Source: Parabacteroides distasonis ATCC 8503
Lineage (GTDB): Bacteria; Bacteroidota; Bacteroidia; Bacteroidales; Tannerellaceae
Assembly (NCBI RefSeq): GCF_000012845.1
Contig: NC_009615.1
Location: 705,501-769,500, forward strand
Length of the DNA: 64,000 nucleotides
Reading direction: 5' to 3'
Shown here: positions 52,043 to 60,046 of the stretch, in pieces
Position numbering within the stretch: the stretch's first letter is position 1
Layout: each line of letters opens with the position of its first letter
Translations under genes and position numbers: made by a program
Notes under the pieces: generated by a model
The model's database searches: none
The model's input: the letters and a program-made list of their open reading frames with translations, nothing else
Told to the model about the DNA's origin: nothing

Positions 52043-52113
52043 GTGGAATCCGGTGTGGAATAAATACCCATCCGTGGAATGCCTTTCCCCATGCTTCTGA
52101 AATAAAATTCCAC
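52043..52113. promoter_or_regulatory. Clustered GTGGAAT motifs, possible enhancer sites
   Basis: GTGGAAT occurs at 52043, 52055 and 52074, and its reverse complement ATTCCAC at 52107. The cluster lies about 80-150 bases upstream of the candidate sigma-54 promoter, where enhancer-binding activators normally bind. Confidence 0.4.
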
Positions 52114-52191
52114 TTTATAGAAACAAAATTTATCTATTACTTGTTAAAGGATAAGTAGTTAGATATTCATTATCGTGCGTTTCGCTGGCTT

Positions 52192-52207
52192 TGGCACGAT
52201 ATTCGCT
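52192..52207 (+). promoter_or_regulatory. Candidate sigma-54 (-24/-12) promoter
   Basis: TGGCACG-ATAT-TCGC-T has the invariant GG and GC exactly 10 bases apart and differs from the consensus TGGCACG-N4-TTGC by one base. It lies between the phosphorelay kinase gene and the DUF418 gene, 1.4 kb from an NtrC-family activator gene. Confidence 0.5.
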
Positions 52208-52216
52208 ATCTATTTA

Positions 52217-52354
52217 ATGAAATCGCAAGTGGGCGTTTCTACATTTAAACCGTTAAAAACGAAAGTCATGAATTTATTCATGGCGAAAGATTAAGTCCTG
52301 AGTATTCAATTTAAGTCTGCAAAAGAAAAAGGCATCCTTTCGAGGATGCTTTTT
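52217..52354 (+). ncRNA. Candidate sigma-54-driven small RNA
   Basis: If transcription starts about 10 bases after the -12 element, a transcript of roughly 138 bases would end at the intrinsic terminator at 52332-52354. It contains a hairpin from CATGAAT/ATTCATG (52267-52282) and no open frame of note. The promoter of the next gene lies beyond the terminator, so this piece is a self-contained unit. No family is recognised. The gap 52039-52408 holds only these elements. Confidence 0.4.
52332..52354 (+). terminator. Intrinsic terminator in the 52-kb intergenic region
   Basis: GCATCC/GGATGC pairs around TTTCGA and is followed by five T. It lies 294 bases beyond the kinase stop codon and before a new promoter. 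Confidence 0.65.
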
Positions 52355-52368
52355 CTATTTAGTTTCGT

Positions 52369-52376
52369 TACTTTTG
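52369..52376 (+). promoter_or_regulatory. -7 box before the DUF418 gene
   Basis: TACTTTTG fits TAnnTTTG and lies 32 bases before the ATG at 52409. Confidence 0.45.
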
Positions 52377-52408
52377 CCACGAAATAATAAAATCTACTGA
52401 ATCATATC

Positions 52409-53581
52409 ATGGAACACGCACTACAATCCCGACCTCGTATCGAGGTGGTCGACGCATTACGAGGATTTGCCGTTATGGCTATTATCCTATTGCATAATAT
52501 CGAGCATTTTAACTTGTATAATTTTCCGGAGGCTACTACCGATTTTATGAAAGCCTTGGATAAAGGGGTATGGGATACCTTGTTCTTCCTCTTTTCCGGG
52601 AAGGCATACGCTATTTTCGCCCTGCTGTTCGGTTTTAGTTTTTTCATCCAGTTTGATAACCAAGCGAGGAAAGGGAAGGACTTCCGGCTTCGTTTCTTCT
52701 GGCGGTTGGTGCTCCTATTCTTTATCGGTTGCTTCAACGCATCGTTCTTCCCGGGGGAGATCTTGGTGCTTTATTCGATCTTGGGTATTGTGTTGATACC
52801 GGTTTGCAAGTTGAGTAATAAGGTGGTATTGGCGATCGCCGTGGTCTTGATGCTACAGCCTATGGAGTGGGGTAAATTCATGTATGCCCTGATGCATCCG
52901 GAATATGTGGCATCCAAGGAACAATGGCTGGTGCACTGTATGCGGATCTTTCCGTATATGGAAGGTACCAGCTTTTGGGAAATGGTCAAGTCCAATCTGT
53001 GGGACGGGCAGCTGTATAGCCTTCTCTGGGCTTGGAGCTATGGACGTTTCTTCCAGACATCGGCTCTCTTTATGCTGGGTATGTTGTTGGGGCGCAAGGG
53101 ATTGTTTGTCGATCCGGAGAAGCACCGGACGTTTTGGACAAGGACCTTTGTTATCGGGGTAGTTTGTTTCATTCCCCTCTATTATCTGTCCCTTTCACTA
53201 CCCGGTTTGCTGGAGCGTACCGAAGAGCTTCGCCCGATGAGCACGATCGTGTCTTCCTTGCGTAATTTCTCGTTCATGTGCGTATTGGTATCCTCCTTTA
53301 TCTTCTTGTGGCAGTGGAAGGCGCCGCATAAGGTGCTTCACGGGCTTGTGCCTTACGGGAAAATGAGCTTGACGAATTACCTCACGCAATCGATGGTAGG
53401 CTCTTTCATCTATTTCGGATACGGTTTATCCCTGTATGACGATCTGGGGACGACCGCCAGCTTCGCCGTAGGAATCCTTCTTTTCATTCTCCAGCTAGGT
53501 TTTTGCCACTGGTGGTTAGCCCATCATAAACAAGGTCCTTTCGAGGGAGTATGGCGTAAAGCTACGTGGATGTTTTCTTGA
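52409..53581 (+). CDS. DUF418 family membrane protein (YeiB-like)
   Basis: A 390-residue inner membrane protein with about 10 helices. The N-terminal RIEVVDALRGFAVMAII segment is the signature of the acyltransferase-3/YeiB group, and the C-terminal DUF418 domain (GKMSLTNYLTQSMVG, about 312-326) is clear. Members probably transfer acyl groups onto periplasmic or surface glycans, but no substrate is known for this branch. It sits between the phosphorelay kinase and the NtrC-like activator, so it may be part of the same envelope response. Confidence 0.85.
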   Translation: MEHALQSRPRIEVVDALRGFAVMAIILLHNIEHFNLYNFPEATTDFMKALDKGVWDTLFFLFSGKAYAIFALLFGFSFFIQFDNQARKGKDFRLRFFWRLVLLFFIGCFNASFFPGEILVLYSILGIVLIPVCKLSNKVVLAIAVVLMLQPMEWGKFMYALMHPEYVASKEQWLVHCMRIFPYMEGTSFWEMVKSNLWDGQLYSLLWAWSYGRFFQTSALFMLGMLLGRKGLFVDPEKHRTFWTRTFVIGVVCFIPLYYLSLSLPGLLERTEELRPMSTIVSSLRNFSFMCVLVSSFIFLWQWKAPHKVLHGLVPYGKMSLTNYLTQSMVGSFIYFGYGLSLYDDLGTTASFAVGILLFILQLGFCHWWLAHHKQGPFEGVWRKATWMFS

Positions 53582-53604
53582 TTCGTTTTATTTATTTACC
53601 TTTG
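53578..53604 (+). promoter_or_regulatory. Promoter of the NtrC-family activator gene
   Basis: TTG at 53578-53580 overlaps the end of the DUF418 gene, and TACCTTTG follows at 53597-53604. The ATG is 22 bases downstream. Confidence 0.5.
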
Positions 53605-53625
53605 TGGTTACTATAAATAATCTGA

Positions 53626-54951
53626 GTGGGTATGTTGTCGATTCTAATCGTTGAAGATGATATAACTTTTTCCTTGATGCTTACCACATGGCTGGGTAAG
53701 AAAGGGTTTGTCGTAAGATCCTCGTCCTCTGTTTCCGATGCTAAACGGAAGCTGGGGGAGGAAGCGTTCGATTTGGTTATATCGGATTTACGCCTGCCGG
53801 ATAGTGACGGGATCGACTTATTGAAATGGCTGAAAAGCACTCATCCTTCCTTACCCCTTATCATGATGACCAGTTATGCGGAGATACAAACGGCGGTTCA
53901 GGCGATGAAGCTGGGAGCGGCGGATTATATTGCCAAGCCGCTGAACCCGGATGAGTTGCTGGGAAAGATCAAGGAACTTGTGCGCGTGGAGGAGAAGGCT
54001 CCGGCGAGAGTCCCGGTTTCTTCGGCCCCGGATCTTTATATCGAGGGGCAGAGCCAAGCGGCCCGCCAGCTTTATGAGCATGTGCGTTTGGTGGCTCCGA
54101 CGGATATGTCGGTATTGGTGACCGGCGCTAGTGGTACCGGTAAGGAGTATATCGCCCGTCGGATTCACGAGCAAAGTAATCGTAGCAAGGCTCCGTTTGT
54201 CGCCGTGGATTGCGGCGCTATTCCCAAGGAATTGGCGGCTTCCGAGTTCTTCGGCCACGTGAAAGGTTCTTTTACGGGGGCGATCGAGAACAAGACCGGG
54301 GCGTTCGTGGCGGCCCAAGGCGGTACGATATTTTTGGATGAGATCGGGAACCTGACGTATGAGGTGCAGGTCCAGCTATTGCGTGCCCTGCAGGAGCGCA
54401 AGGTGAAGCCGATCGGGAGCAATCAGGAGATCGCCATCAACGTACGTCTGATATCCGCTACGAACGAGAACTTGCGGCAGGCGATCGAGAAAGGAGATTT
54501 CCGTGAGGACCTGTACCATCGTATCAATGAGTTCACGATCCGTATCCCGGACTTGAAAGAGCGAAAAGAGGATTTGCTCTTGTTCGCCAATCATTTTCTC
54601 GATCTGGCGAATAGCGAGCTCCAGAAAGATATCATCGGTTTCGACAACGATACCATGCAATTGTTCCAATCCTATTCTTGGCCGGGCAACCTGCGGCAGA
54701 TGAAGAACGTCATCAAGTACGCCACCTTATTGGCGACCGGCCGCTACATCACCCGCAAGGAACTCCCGGAGGAACTGACGGAGAACCTCCCGTCGCACAC
54801 TAACATCCAGCTAAAGAACGTGGAGCACGAACGAGACCTTATCCGTAAGGCCCTCCAAGAGTGCGGCAACAATAAGACCCGTGCGGCCCAGTTATTGGGC
54901 ATCGACCGGAAGACGCTTTACAATAAGCTGAAGATTTATCAGTTGGATTGA
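53626..54951 (+). CDS. NtrC-family sigma-54-dependent response regulator
   Basis: A 441-residue enhancer-binding protein: receiver domain (1-120, acidic residues 8-10 and phospho-acceptor Asp52), AAA+ domain with Walker A GASGTGKE (about 167-174), GSFTGA loop that contacts sigma-54, LDEIGNL Walker B, and a C-terminal Fis-type helix-turn-helix (NNKTRAAQLLGIDRKTLYNKL). It activates sigma-54 promoters in an ATP-dependent way when phosphorylated. The hybrid HPt kinase at 49552 is a likely partner, and the candidate sigma-54 promoter at 52192 a likely target. Confidence 0.94.
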   Translation: MGMLSILIVEDDITFSLMLTTWLGKKGFVVRSSSSVSDAKRKLGEEAFDLVISDLRLPDSDGIDLLKWLKSTHPSLPLIMMTSYAEIQTAVQAMKLGAADYIAKPLNPDELLGKIKELVRVEEKAPARVPVSSAPDLYIEGQSQAARQLYEHVRLVAPTDMSVLVTGASGTGKEYIARRIHEQSNRSKAPFVAVDCGAIPKELAASEFFGHVKGSFTGAIENKTGAFVAAQGGTIFLDEIGNLTYEVQVQLLRALQERKVKPIGSNQEIAINVRLISATNENLRQAIEKGDFREDLYHRINEFTIRIPDLKERKEDLLLFANHFLDLANSELQKDIIGFDNDTMQLFQSYSWPGNLRQMKNVIKYATLLATGRYITRKELPEELTENLPSHTNIQLKNVEHERDLIRKALQECGNNKTRAAQLLGIDRKTLYNKLKIYQLD

Positions 54952-55158
54952 AAATTCCGTGTTTTATGTGAGTGCTTAAGGCCTATTGGGAGCCTCTGGC
55001 TTGTATGATGGGTCTGTTGCGAAATAGAAGCTTATTCTGACTATTTGCTTCATATTATACGAATATGTTGACATACCCTTCGTGCGAAAGTGACAAGATA
55101 ATGAGATAGGTGTGGCAATAAACACGCTTTTTCTTGAAAAAGGGGCCAATTTTGTACA

Positions 55159-55291
55159 CGATAGGTGGCGAAACCTGTTGCGATAGGTCGTATTGCCCAA
55201 TGCCGATACTCGCGTTAGGCATTATGAGCGGTCACGCATAGGGTTATGAGTACTCATGAATGGGCATTCTTACCGTGCTATAACCCTATCG
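55159..55291. repeat. Degenerate repeat region E with perfect inverted repeat
   Basis: CGATAGGT occurs at 55159 and 55181 (22 bp apart), CGATA again at 55204, and CCTATCG, the complement, at 55285. ATAGGGTTAT at 55238-55247 is a perfect inverted repeat of ATAACCCTAT at 55280-55289. It may be an eroded member of the 22-bp-pitch array class. Confidence 0.4.
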
Positions 55292-55754
55292 TAACACTGC
55301 TTTTACCCTTTTCTTGCCTCAAAATATGAGATACGATGAATTAATTTCGCTGGAGCGAGAGGCTGTTTTTCTGTATTCATCTGTCAACGAGACAAATGCT
55401 GCTTTTTCTTCTCGTATTTAGAAACGAGCCGTACCTTTGCCCGAAAAAATCGATTCTCCGAGACTTTAGTTTTCATTTTGTCAAATTGCCAGATGGTATG
55501 TTATTGCCAAGAGAAAATCGCTAGGGGCCTTCTCCACATCGGCACCAACCACCTTTGCCGGGAACAGTAACTTTGGCTGATAAGCTGATTGAATGGTTGG
55601 AGTAGGGTGAATAGTCTTTTATTATTCTTTTTTAACATGGTATGAAATAAATATTGTCTATTTATCAAAGGTTTTTTCTTTGGAGTATTATTAATTATAG
55701 TTAATTGATGTGATAATATTTGTGCGTTTAAGAACTTCGCATTATAATAAAATC

Positions 55755-55762
55755 TACCTTTG
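55755..55762 (+). promoter_or_regulatory. -7 box before the LruC-domain gene
   Basis: TACCTTTG lies 74 bases before the ATG at 55837. Confidence 0.5.
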
Positions 55763-55836
55763 CTGTTGATAATACTCAATAAGTTGATTAAAATATACAA
55801 CTTCTTTTTTTAATGATGTTATAGGGGAAATATTTA

Positions 55837-57996
55837 ATGATTAAGCATATGAAGAGATGTATTTTTACGAAAGTAAAGTTCATGGCACTGTTCCTGTTTG
55901 CGGTGCTGATGACCGCATGTACAGCGGACGTGTACGAGCCTAAGCCGGATCCCGATCCAAAGCCGAGACCGGACGAGAGTACAAATGGTATTCCGAATGA
56001 TTTTGATTATTCAACAAAGGCTAGCCATAAATTGACTGTTAAAGTCTTGGATGAATATGAGGGGAAACGTTATTATACGATAGAAGTATTTGGTTCGGAC
56101 CCTATCACTGATCCTAATTCTGTTTTCTATGTTGGAGGTAAAACAAACTCAAGGAATCCATTTATTGTTGATTTGGCTTTACCTAAGACTCAAGAATATA
56201 TTTATATTAAGAAAACGGATGCACAAGGGTATAGTACTGTTGTAAGCTTAGAGGTGAAAGATGGCGATTTATTATTGGATTATACGGATCCAGTTATTAC
56301 AAAATCTTTTTTGCGTAGTGACAGCGGGATTAGTGATCAAGAAATAACACGTTGGCTCACCCCGCTTTCGGAGAAGGAAATTGAGAAGTTGGATAAAAAA
56401 GCTGAGATGAAAGATGTAATAGAGCTACGGAGTGGTATGACTCTTGATAAAAATAAGAGTTATAAAATTACGAGCGGAAAGGTCAACAATGTCGTTTTCC
56501 CTGATAACGAGAACTACACTCTTTATATTTTTAGCGGCGCTACCTTGGATTTAGCTTCTTCAGCCTCACCATTGACAAAAAACAGTCAAATTGTAGTTTT
56601 TCATGGAGGTCAGATAATTGGCTCTAAGGCTGTTCTGAAAATTGATGGAAATTCTCAATTGGTTAATATGGGTAAAGTAGATATTAATAGAATAGAAACT
56701 CTACCTTCGCCACATAGTTCAATTTATAATCATACGAATTCGGAAATTACTGTAAACTCAATGCATTTGAATGGAGGTGAACTTCATAATCATTGTTTGG
56801 TAAAGGTTGGTACTTTCTCTTTTGATGGATCTGCTTCCGGATTATATTTAAATCGGGGTTCTTCTGTAATTTCCGGGAATTTTATATATGGTTATGATAC
56901 GAAAATATCGATGGCGGAACATTCCTTGTTTGAGACAGATGCGTTGAATCCTGCTCAAACAGGTCCTGTATCCTTAGTTGTAGAGGATGCGGATGCCAAT
57001 CAATATGGAGATGGAAATAGTGCCAAATTGTTTAAGGTGAATGGTGTATTGGATTATACATCTGTTCAGATAACAGGCTTTTTCTGGAGTGATTTATATA
57101 CTTATGCGCAAAGTGAAGTAAATTATTCAGCTAATAAGAATGGTGCGTTAAGAGTGGTTGGCAATAAATGCCCTGTAAATATATCCGGTGATTGTTTTGG
57201 CGATATCAATTACAGTAAAGATGAGCCTTTTACAGACGAATCCGAGACGCCTGAGTATAAACCTGAATATGATAAGACAGAAGCTTATGTCTATTTATTT
57301 GAAGACAATTGGCCTAATTTTGGTGACTATGATATGAATGACTTGGTTATGATTGTCAGCATCATGAATACGACAGAGGCTAGCAGTGAAGGTATTAATG
57401 CAAAAACTGTATATTTATCAACAAGTGTTAGGGCTGTAGGTGCAACGAAATCTTTATATGCTTTTGCGAAGATCCAAGGAACAGACAAGGTTATTAATTT
57501 ATTGGAAGGAAAAGAGGCGCATGAGTTCATGAATAGCGAGCCAGGTCAAATAATAAATACATATAATAAGACTTGTGAAGCACGTGAAAGCTTGATAGAA
57601 GTAGATGTGAATGGCATGAGCGGAGTTGTGAATGCTAACAACTTAAACGTTTTTATTGTTTGGGGTGATCCTAATAAGAATAAAAAGAACGAGGTCCATA
57701 TAGCTGGTTTTTTAGGGACGGAACAAGCAGCCACGGCCTTAACAAGTGATGAATATTATCGATATAAGTATAATGAGAATATTGATAATTCAACAGAGGA
57801 ATTTAATAATATGATGTGGGGATTGATGATCCCTAAATCATCTTTTGATTCATATCCTAGAGAAGGTATTTCTATTATGGATGCATATCCTCAATTTATG
57901 AATTGGGCCAAGTCTGGAGGAAAAGATGTTTTGGATTGGTATACTTTAGGTGTCAATGATCTTCTTTACCAAGGAGATTCTGCTAAAGATAAGTGA
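55837..57996 (+). CDS. LruC-domain surface lipoprotein
   Basis: A 719-residue protein with a lipoprotein signal (LMTA-C, about residue 28) followed by a Pro/Asp-rich spacer (PKPDPDPKPRPDES). The middle has beta-helix-like repeats. The C-terminal LruC domain (DUF4842) is visible as YVYLFEDNWPNFGDYDMNDLVM, whose Asp-rich turn may bind calcium. Similar Leptospira and Bacteroidetes proteins are surface-exposed with unknown function. Base composition is more AT-rich than neighbouring genes, a possible sign of transfer or of rapid surface evolution. A second ATG at 55849 would also be compatible with the signal peptide. Confidence 0.85.
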   Translation: MIKHMKRCIFTKVKFMALFLFAVLMTACTADVYEPKPDPDPKPRPDESTNGIPNDFDYSTKASHKLTVKVLDEYEGKRYYTIEVFGSDPITDPNSVFYVGGKTNSRNPFIVDLALPKTQEYIYIKKTDAQGYSTVVSLEVKDGDLLLDYTDPVITKSFLRSDSGISDQEITRWLTPLSEKEIEKLDKKAEMKDVIELRSGMTLDKNKSYKITSGKVNNVVFPDNENYTLYIFSGATLDLASSASPLTKNSQIVVFHGGQIIGSKAVLKIDGNSQLVNMGKVDINRIETLPSPHSSIYNHTNSEITVNSMHLNGGELHNHCLVKVGTFSFDGSASGLYLNRGSSVISGNFIYGYDTKISMAEHSLFETDALNPAQTGPVSLVVEDADANQYGDGNSAKLFKVNGVLDYTSVQITGFFWSDLYTYAQSEVNYSANKNGALRVVGNKCPVNISGDCFGDINYSKDEPFTDESETPEYKPEYDKTEAYVYLFEDNWPNFGDYDMNDLVMIVSIMNTTEASSEGINAKTVYLSTSVRAVGATKSLYAFAKIQGTDKVINLLEGKEAHEFMNSEPGQIINTYNKTCEARESLIEVDVNGMSGVVNANNLNVFIVWGDPNKNKKNEVHIAGFLGTEQAATALTSDEYYRYKYNENIDNSTEEFNNMMWGLMIPKSSFDSYPREGISIMDAYPQFMNWAKSGGKDVLDWYTLGVNDLLYQGDSAKDK

Positions 57997-58052
57997 TCAT
58001 AGCATCTAAATGATAATTTTATTTGTCGTAAACAGTAAATAGATTTAAGAAT

Positions 58053-58094
58053 AAAAACGGATTGCGGGAACTTTATCCTTAGCAATCCGTTTTT
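58053..58094. terminator. Bidirectional terminator
   Basis: AAAAACGGATTGC and GCAATCCGTTTTT are perfect complements around a 16-base loop, between the convergent LruC and GNAT genes. A and T runs on both sides serve both directions. Confidence 0.8.
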
Positions 58095-58102
58095 CATTTC
58101 TA

Positions 58103-59065
58103 TTAATCCAGCATCAAACTCATATAAGCCATCCTACCTTGATAACCCATCAACTGTCGTGTTAGCGTTTGGTTATCCATTTGTTCCAAATCTTTTTTGG
58201 AGACAGGGCTTTCGTGTTGTTTGGATAGCCAGAGGTGGATCATGCGTTTCGTGTCGATGATGCGGGCCATACCCATAGGTAAGGTACCCGGAGGGGTGGG
58301 AGGGGTATTGACCGTCGCTTGCGATATGTTATTTTGCAGGGTAAGCTCTTGCAATAGTAATTCCTTGATCTCTTCCGAGTCGTAAAGAAGTTCCTTGATA
58401 AAAAGCTTTTTGTCGGACGGCGCTGTACCCGCCTCAAGAGGCAGTGCGAAAGCCATGCCAACCACCTTCTCGTTCTCGTCCAAGGCCGTGTAGATCCCCC
58501 CGTTATCTAATTGCAGATCACGAAGTATCGTGATGAAATCATCCTGCGAGTGCAAGATACAGGAAGGGCGTTCACGTAATTTGCGGTTGAAATAAGCGAA
58601 CAATTCGTCGGTTGTCGGTACCTCCGGTTGGATAACCGTTATCTTCGGGAGTTGAACCGGCGTATTCGGGCGGATATATGTCTCTACGGAATAATCGAAT
58701 GCCTCGGTATAACCCTGTTCCCTATAATAGTCGAATAACCAAGGATCGGCAGGGATTAAGGCGGAGATAGCGATCTCACGCCGTTCCATTTCCTCGAATG
58801 TCTCTTGCAAGAGTTGTCGCATAAGCCCTTGCCCTCTTTCTTCCGGAGTCGTGCACGCCCCAGAGATATAGCCTACCGAGATCTCGGTACCCAAATAAGT
58901 CATCGTATGAGGAACTATCTGCAAGGCAGAAACTATTTTACCGTCCTTCTCGATGGTCATTGCGTTCTCGTCCTTGTAAACACGATCAAAATAAAGGCTG
59001 ATAAATGCCTCGGAATCCCCGAAGCAGGTACGCCATAAGTTTACGATTTGTTGTTTCTTGTCCAT
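58103..59065 (-). CDS. GNAT-family N-acetyltransferase
   Basis: A 320-residue protein with an N-terminal GNAT domain (about 1-130). The acetyl-CoA-binding segment is VGYISGACTTPEERGQGLMRQLL (63-85) with the RGQG motif. The C-terminal half resembles the sterol-carrier-like extension seen in Eis-type enzymes. The acceptor is unknown. The gene starts 3 bases after the stop of the DUF2156 gene, so both are made from one transcript. Confidence 0.85.
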   Translation of the reverse strand: MDKKQQIVNLWRTCFGDSEAFISLYFDRVYKDENAMTIEKDGKIVSALQIVPHTMTYLGTEISVGYISGACTTPEERGQGLMRQLLQETFEEMERREIAISALIPADPWLFDYYREQGYTEAFDYSVETYIRPNTPVQLPKITVIQPEVPTTDELFAYFNRKLRERPSCILHSQDDFITILRDLQLDNGGIYTALDENEKVVGMAFALPLEAGTAPSDKKLFIKELLYDSEEIKELLLQELTLQNNISQATVNTPPTPPGTLPMGMARIIDTKRMIHLWLSKQHESPVSKKDLEQMDNQTLTRQLMGYQGRMAYMSLMLD

Positions 59066-59068
59066 AAT

Positions 59069-59986
59069 TTATTTAGTTTGCGTAAGTTGCTTTTTTATTG
59101 CGGCACTCTTCTCTAATAGTATGGTAGGCTGATAAGAAAGCTTCGCTTGGCGCAACCCCGGTATGCCGAGATCCTCCTCCCGGTTCACGTAAGTATACTG
59201 TTCCGGAAGGTGAGAGGCGAACTCTTGGTTGATCACCGTATATGCTCCGTCAAAATTCACGTCCGCTTTTTCCACGTGTACTCCGAATGTATTATGGTTG
59301 ATGGGGGCCCCGAAAGAGAAAGCGATAATCTCGTTATCCACCCGGAGAGCGCCACCGATCAGGCCTAGGCTGTCAAAATGATGCAAGGCATAGGTAAGGG
59401 AGCGACGTTCGTCATTAAGCTCTTCCTCGTCATTATCTCCATTGTTCGCCTTATACCATTTACATTCCAGTTTTAGGCATTGGGGGACGATATCCGGCGT
59501 GATAGGGACATGCTCGTACGAATATTGTTTCTTGAAATTATTGATATGATTACGTTTGGATTGGTATTTCTTACCCCGTAAGGTCGCTAAATCCTCCCGT
59601 AAATAAATGTAATCGAAATAATCCCGTTCTGGGATATAAAAAAAGCTTCCGGGAAGTGCGCCTTCCAGTTGCTCCTTGGCGTCGGGGGTGATACCCAGCA
59701 TACAGAGCGGATGTCTATATTTTAAGGAATCCTCTTCCAGCAAACGAACGGCACCCGCTAAATCTCCATCCCCGACAGGCATCATATAGGCGAAACGGCT
59801 CTTGTCCTCGATCATGAAACGGATTAATAAATAGCCATCCACGATAGCGAATTCACTGTCATATAAGAAACGCCAACTGCACATGTTCGCGAATGAGAAA
59901 TCACAATTGCGATAATCGCTGGGAAATGTAAATGAGGTTATGATCTCTTTGTCTTCTAACCTGATCGGTTTAAACGGTATATCCAT
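59069..59986 (-). CDS. DUF2156 family protein (GNAT-fold, LPG synthetase-like)
   Basis: A 305-residue soluble protein corresponding to the C-terminal domain of phosphatidylglycerol lysyltransferase (DUF2156), with paired GNAT folds and sequences such as KYQSKRNHINNFKKQY (about 138-153) and NREEDLGIPGLRQAKLSYQP near the end. Members without membrane helices may aminoacylate lipids or peptides with tRNA as donor. The first gene of a two-gene operon with the acetyltransferase. Confidence 0.8.
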   Translation of the reverse strand: MDIPFKPIRLEDKEIITSFTFPSDYRNCDFSFANMCSWRFLYDSEFAIVDGYLLIRFMIEDKSRFAYMMPVGDGDLAGAVRLLEEDSLKYRHPLCMLGITPDAKEQLEGALPGSFFYIPERDYFDYIYLREDLATLRGKKYQSKRNHINNFKKQYSYEHVPITPDIVPQCLKLECKWYKANNGDNDEEELNDERRSLTYALHHFDSLGLIGGALRVDNEIIAFSFGAPINHNTFGVHVEKADVNFDGAYTVINQEFASHLPEQYTYVNREEDLGIPGLRQAKLSYQPTILLEKSAAIKKQLTQTK

Positions 59987-60014
59987 AAATTTTCTTGTAC
60001 TGTTTTACAAACTG

Positions 60015-60022
60015 CAAATATA
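60015..60022 (-). promoter_or_regulatory. -7 box for the DUF2156/GNAT operon
   Basis: On the minus strand the sequence reads TATATTTG, 28 bases before the start codon at 59986. Confidence 0.5.
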
Positions 60023-60046
60023 AAACTAAAATGCGTGTGCGAATGT

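Larger units (their letters stand above)
54952..55836. other. 885-bp gap without a trusted gene
   Basis: The stretch is AT-rich at its right end and has no codon-biased frame. It holds a degenerate repeat region at 55159-55291, a second TACCTTTG box at 55432-55439 after a small hairpin (CTCG...CGAG), and the promoter of the LruC gene. A minus-strand open frame (55501-55800) has no plausible start or family. Short pieces around 55510-55600 look like decayed sequence but I cannot assign them. Confidence 0.6.

Noticed and set aside
53851..54318. Long minus-strand frame within the NtrC-type gene
   Set aside because: It mirrors the strongly biased coding strand, lacks a plausible start or family, and similar shadows lie under most long genes here.
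55501..55800. Minus-strand frame of 99 codons in the gap before the LruC gene
   Set aside because: No family, poor codon use and an AT-rich start region; it also covers the LruC promoter.
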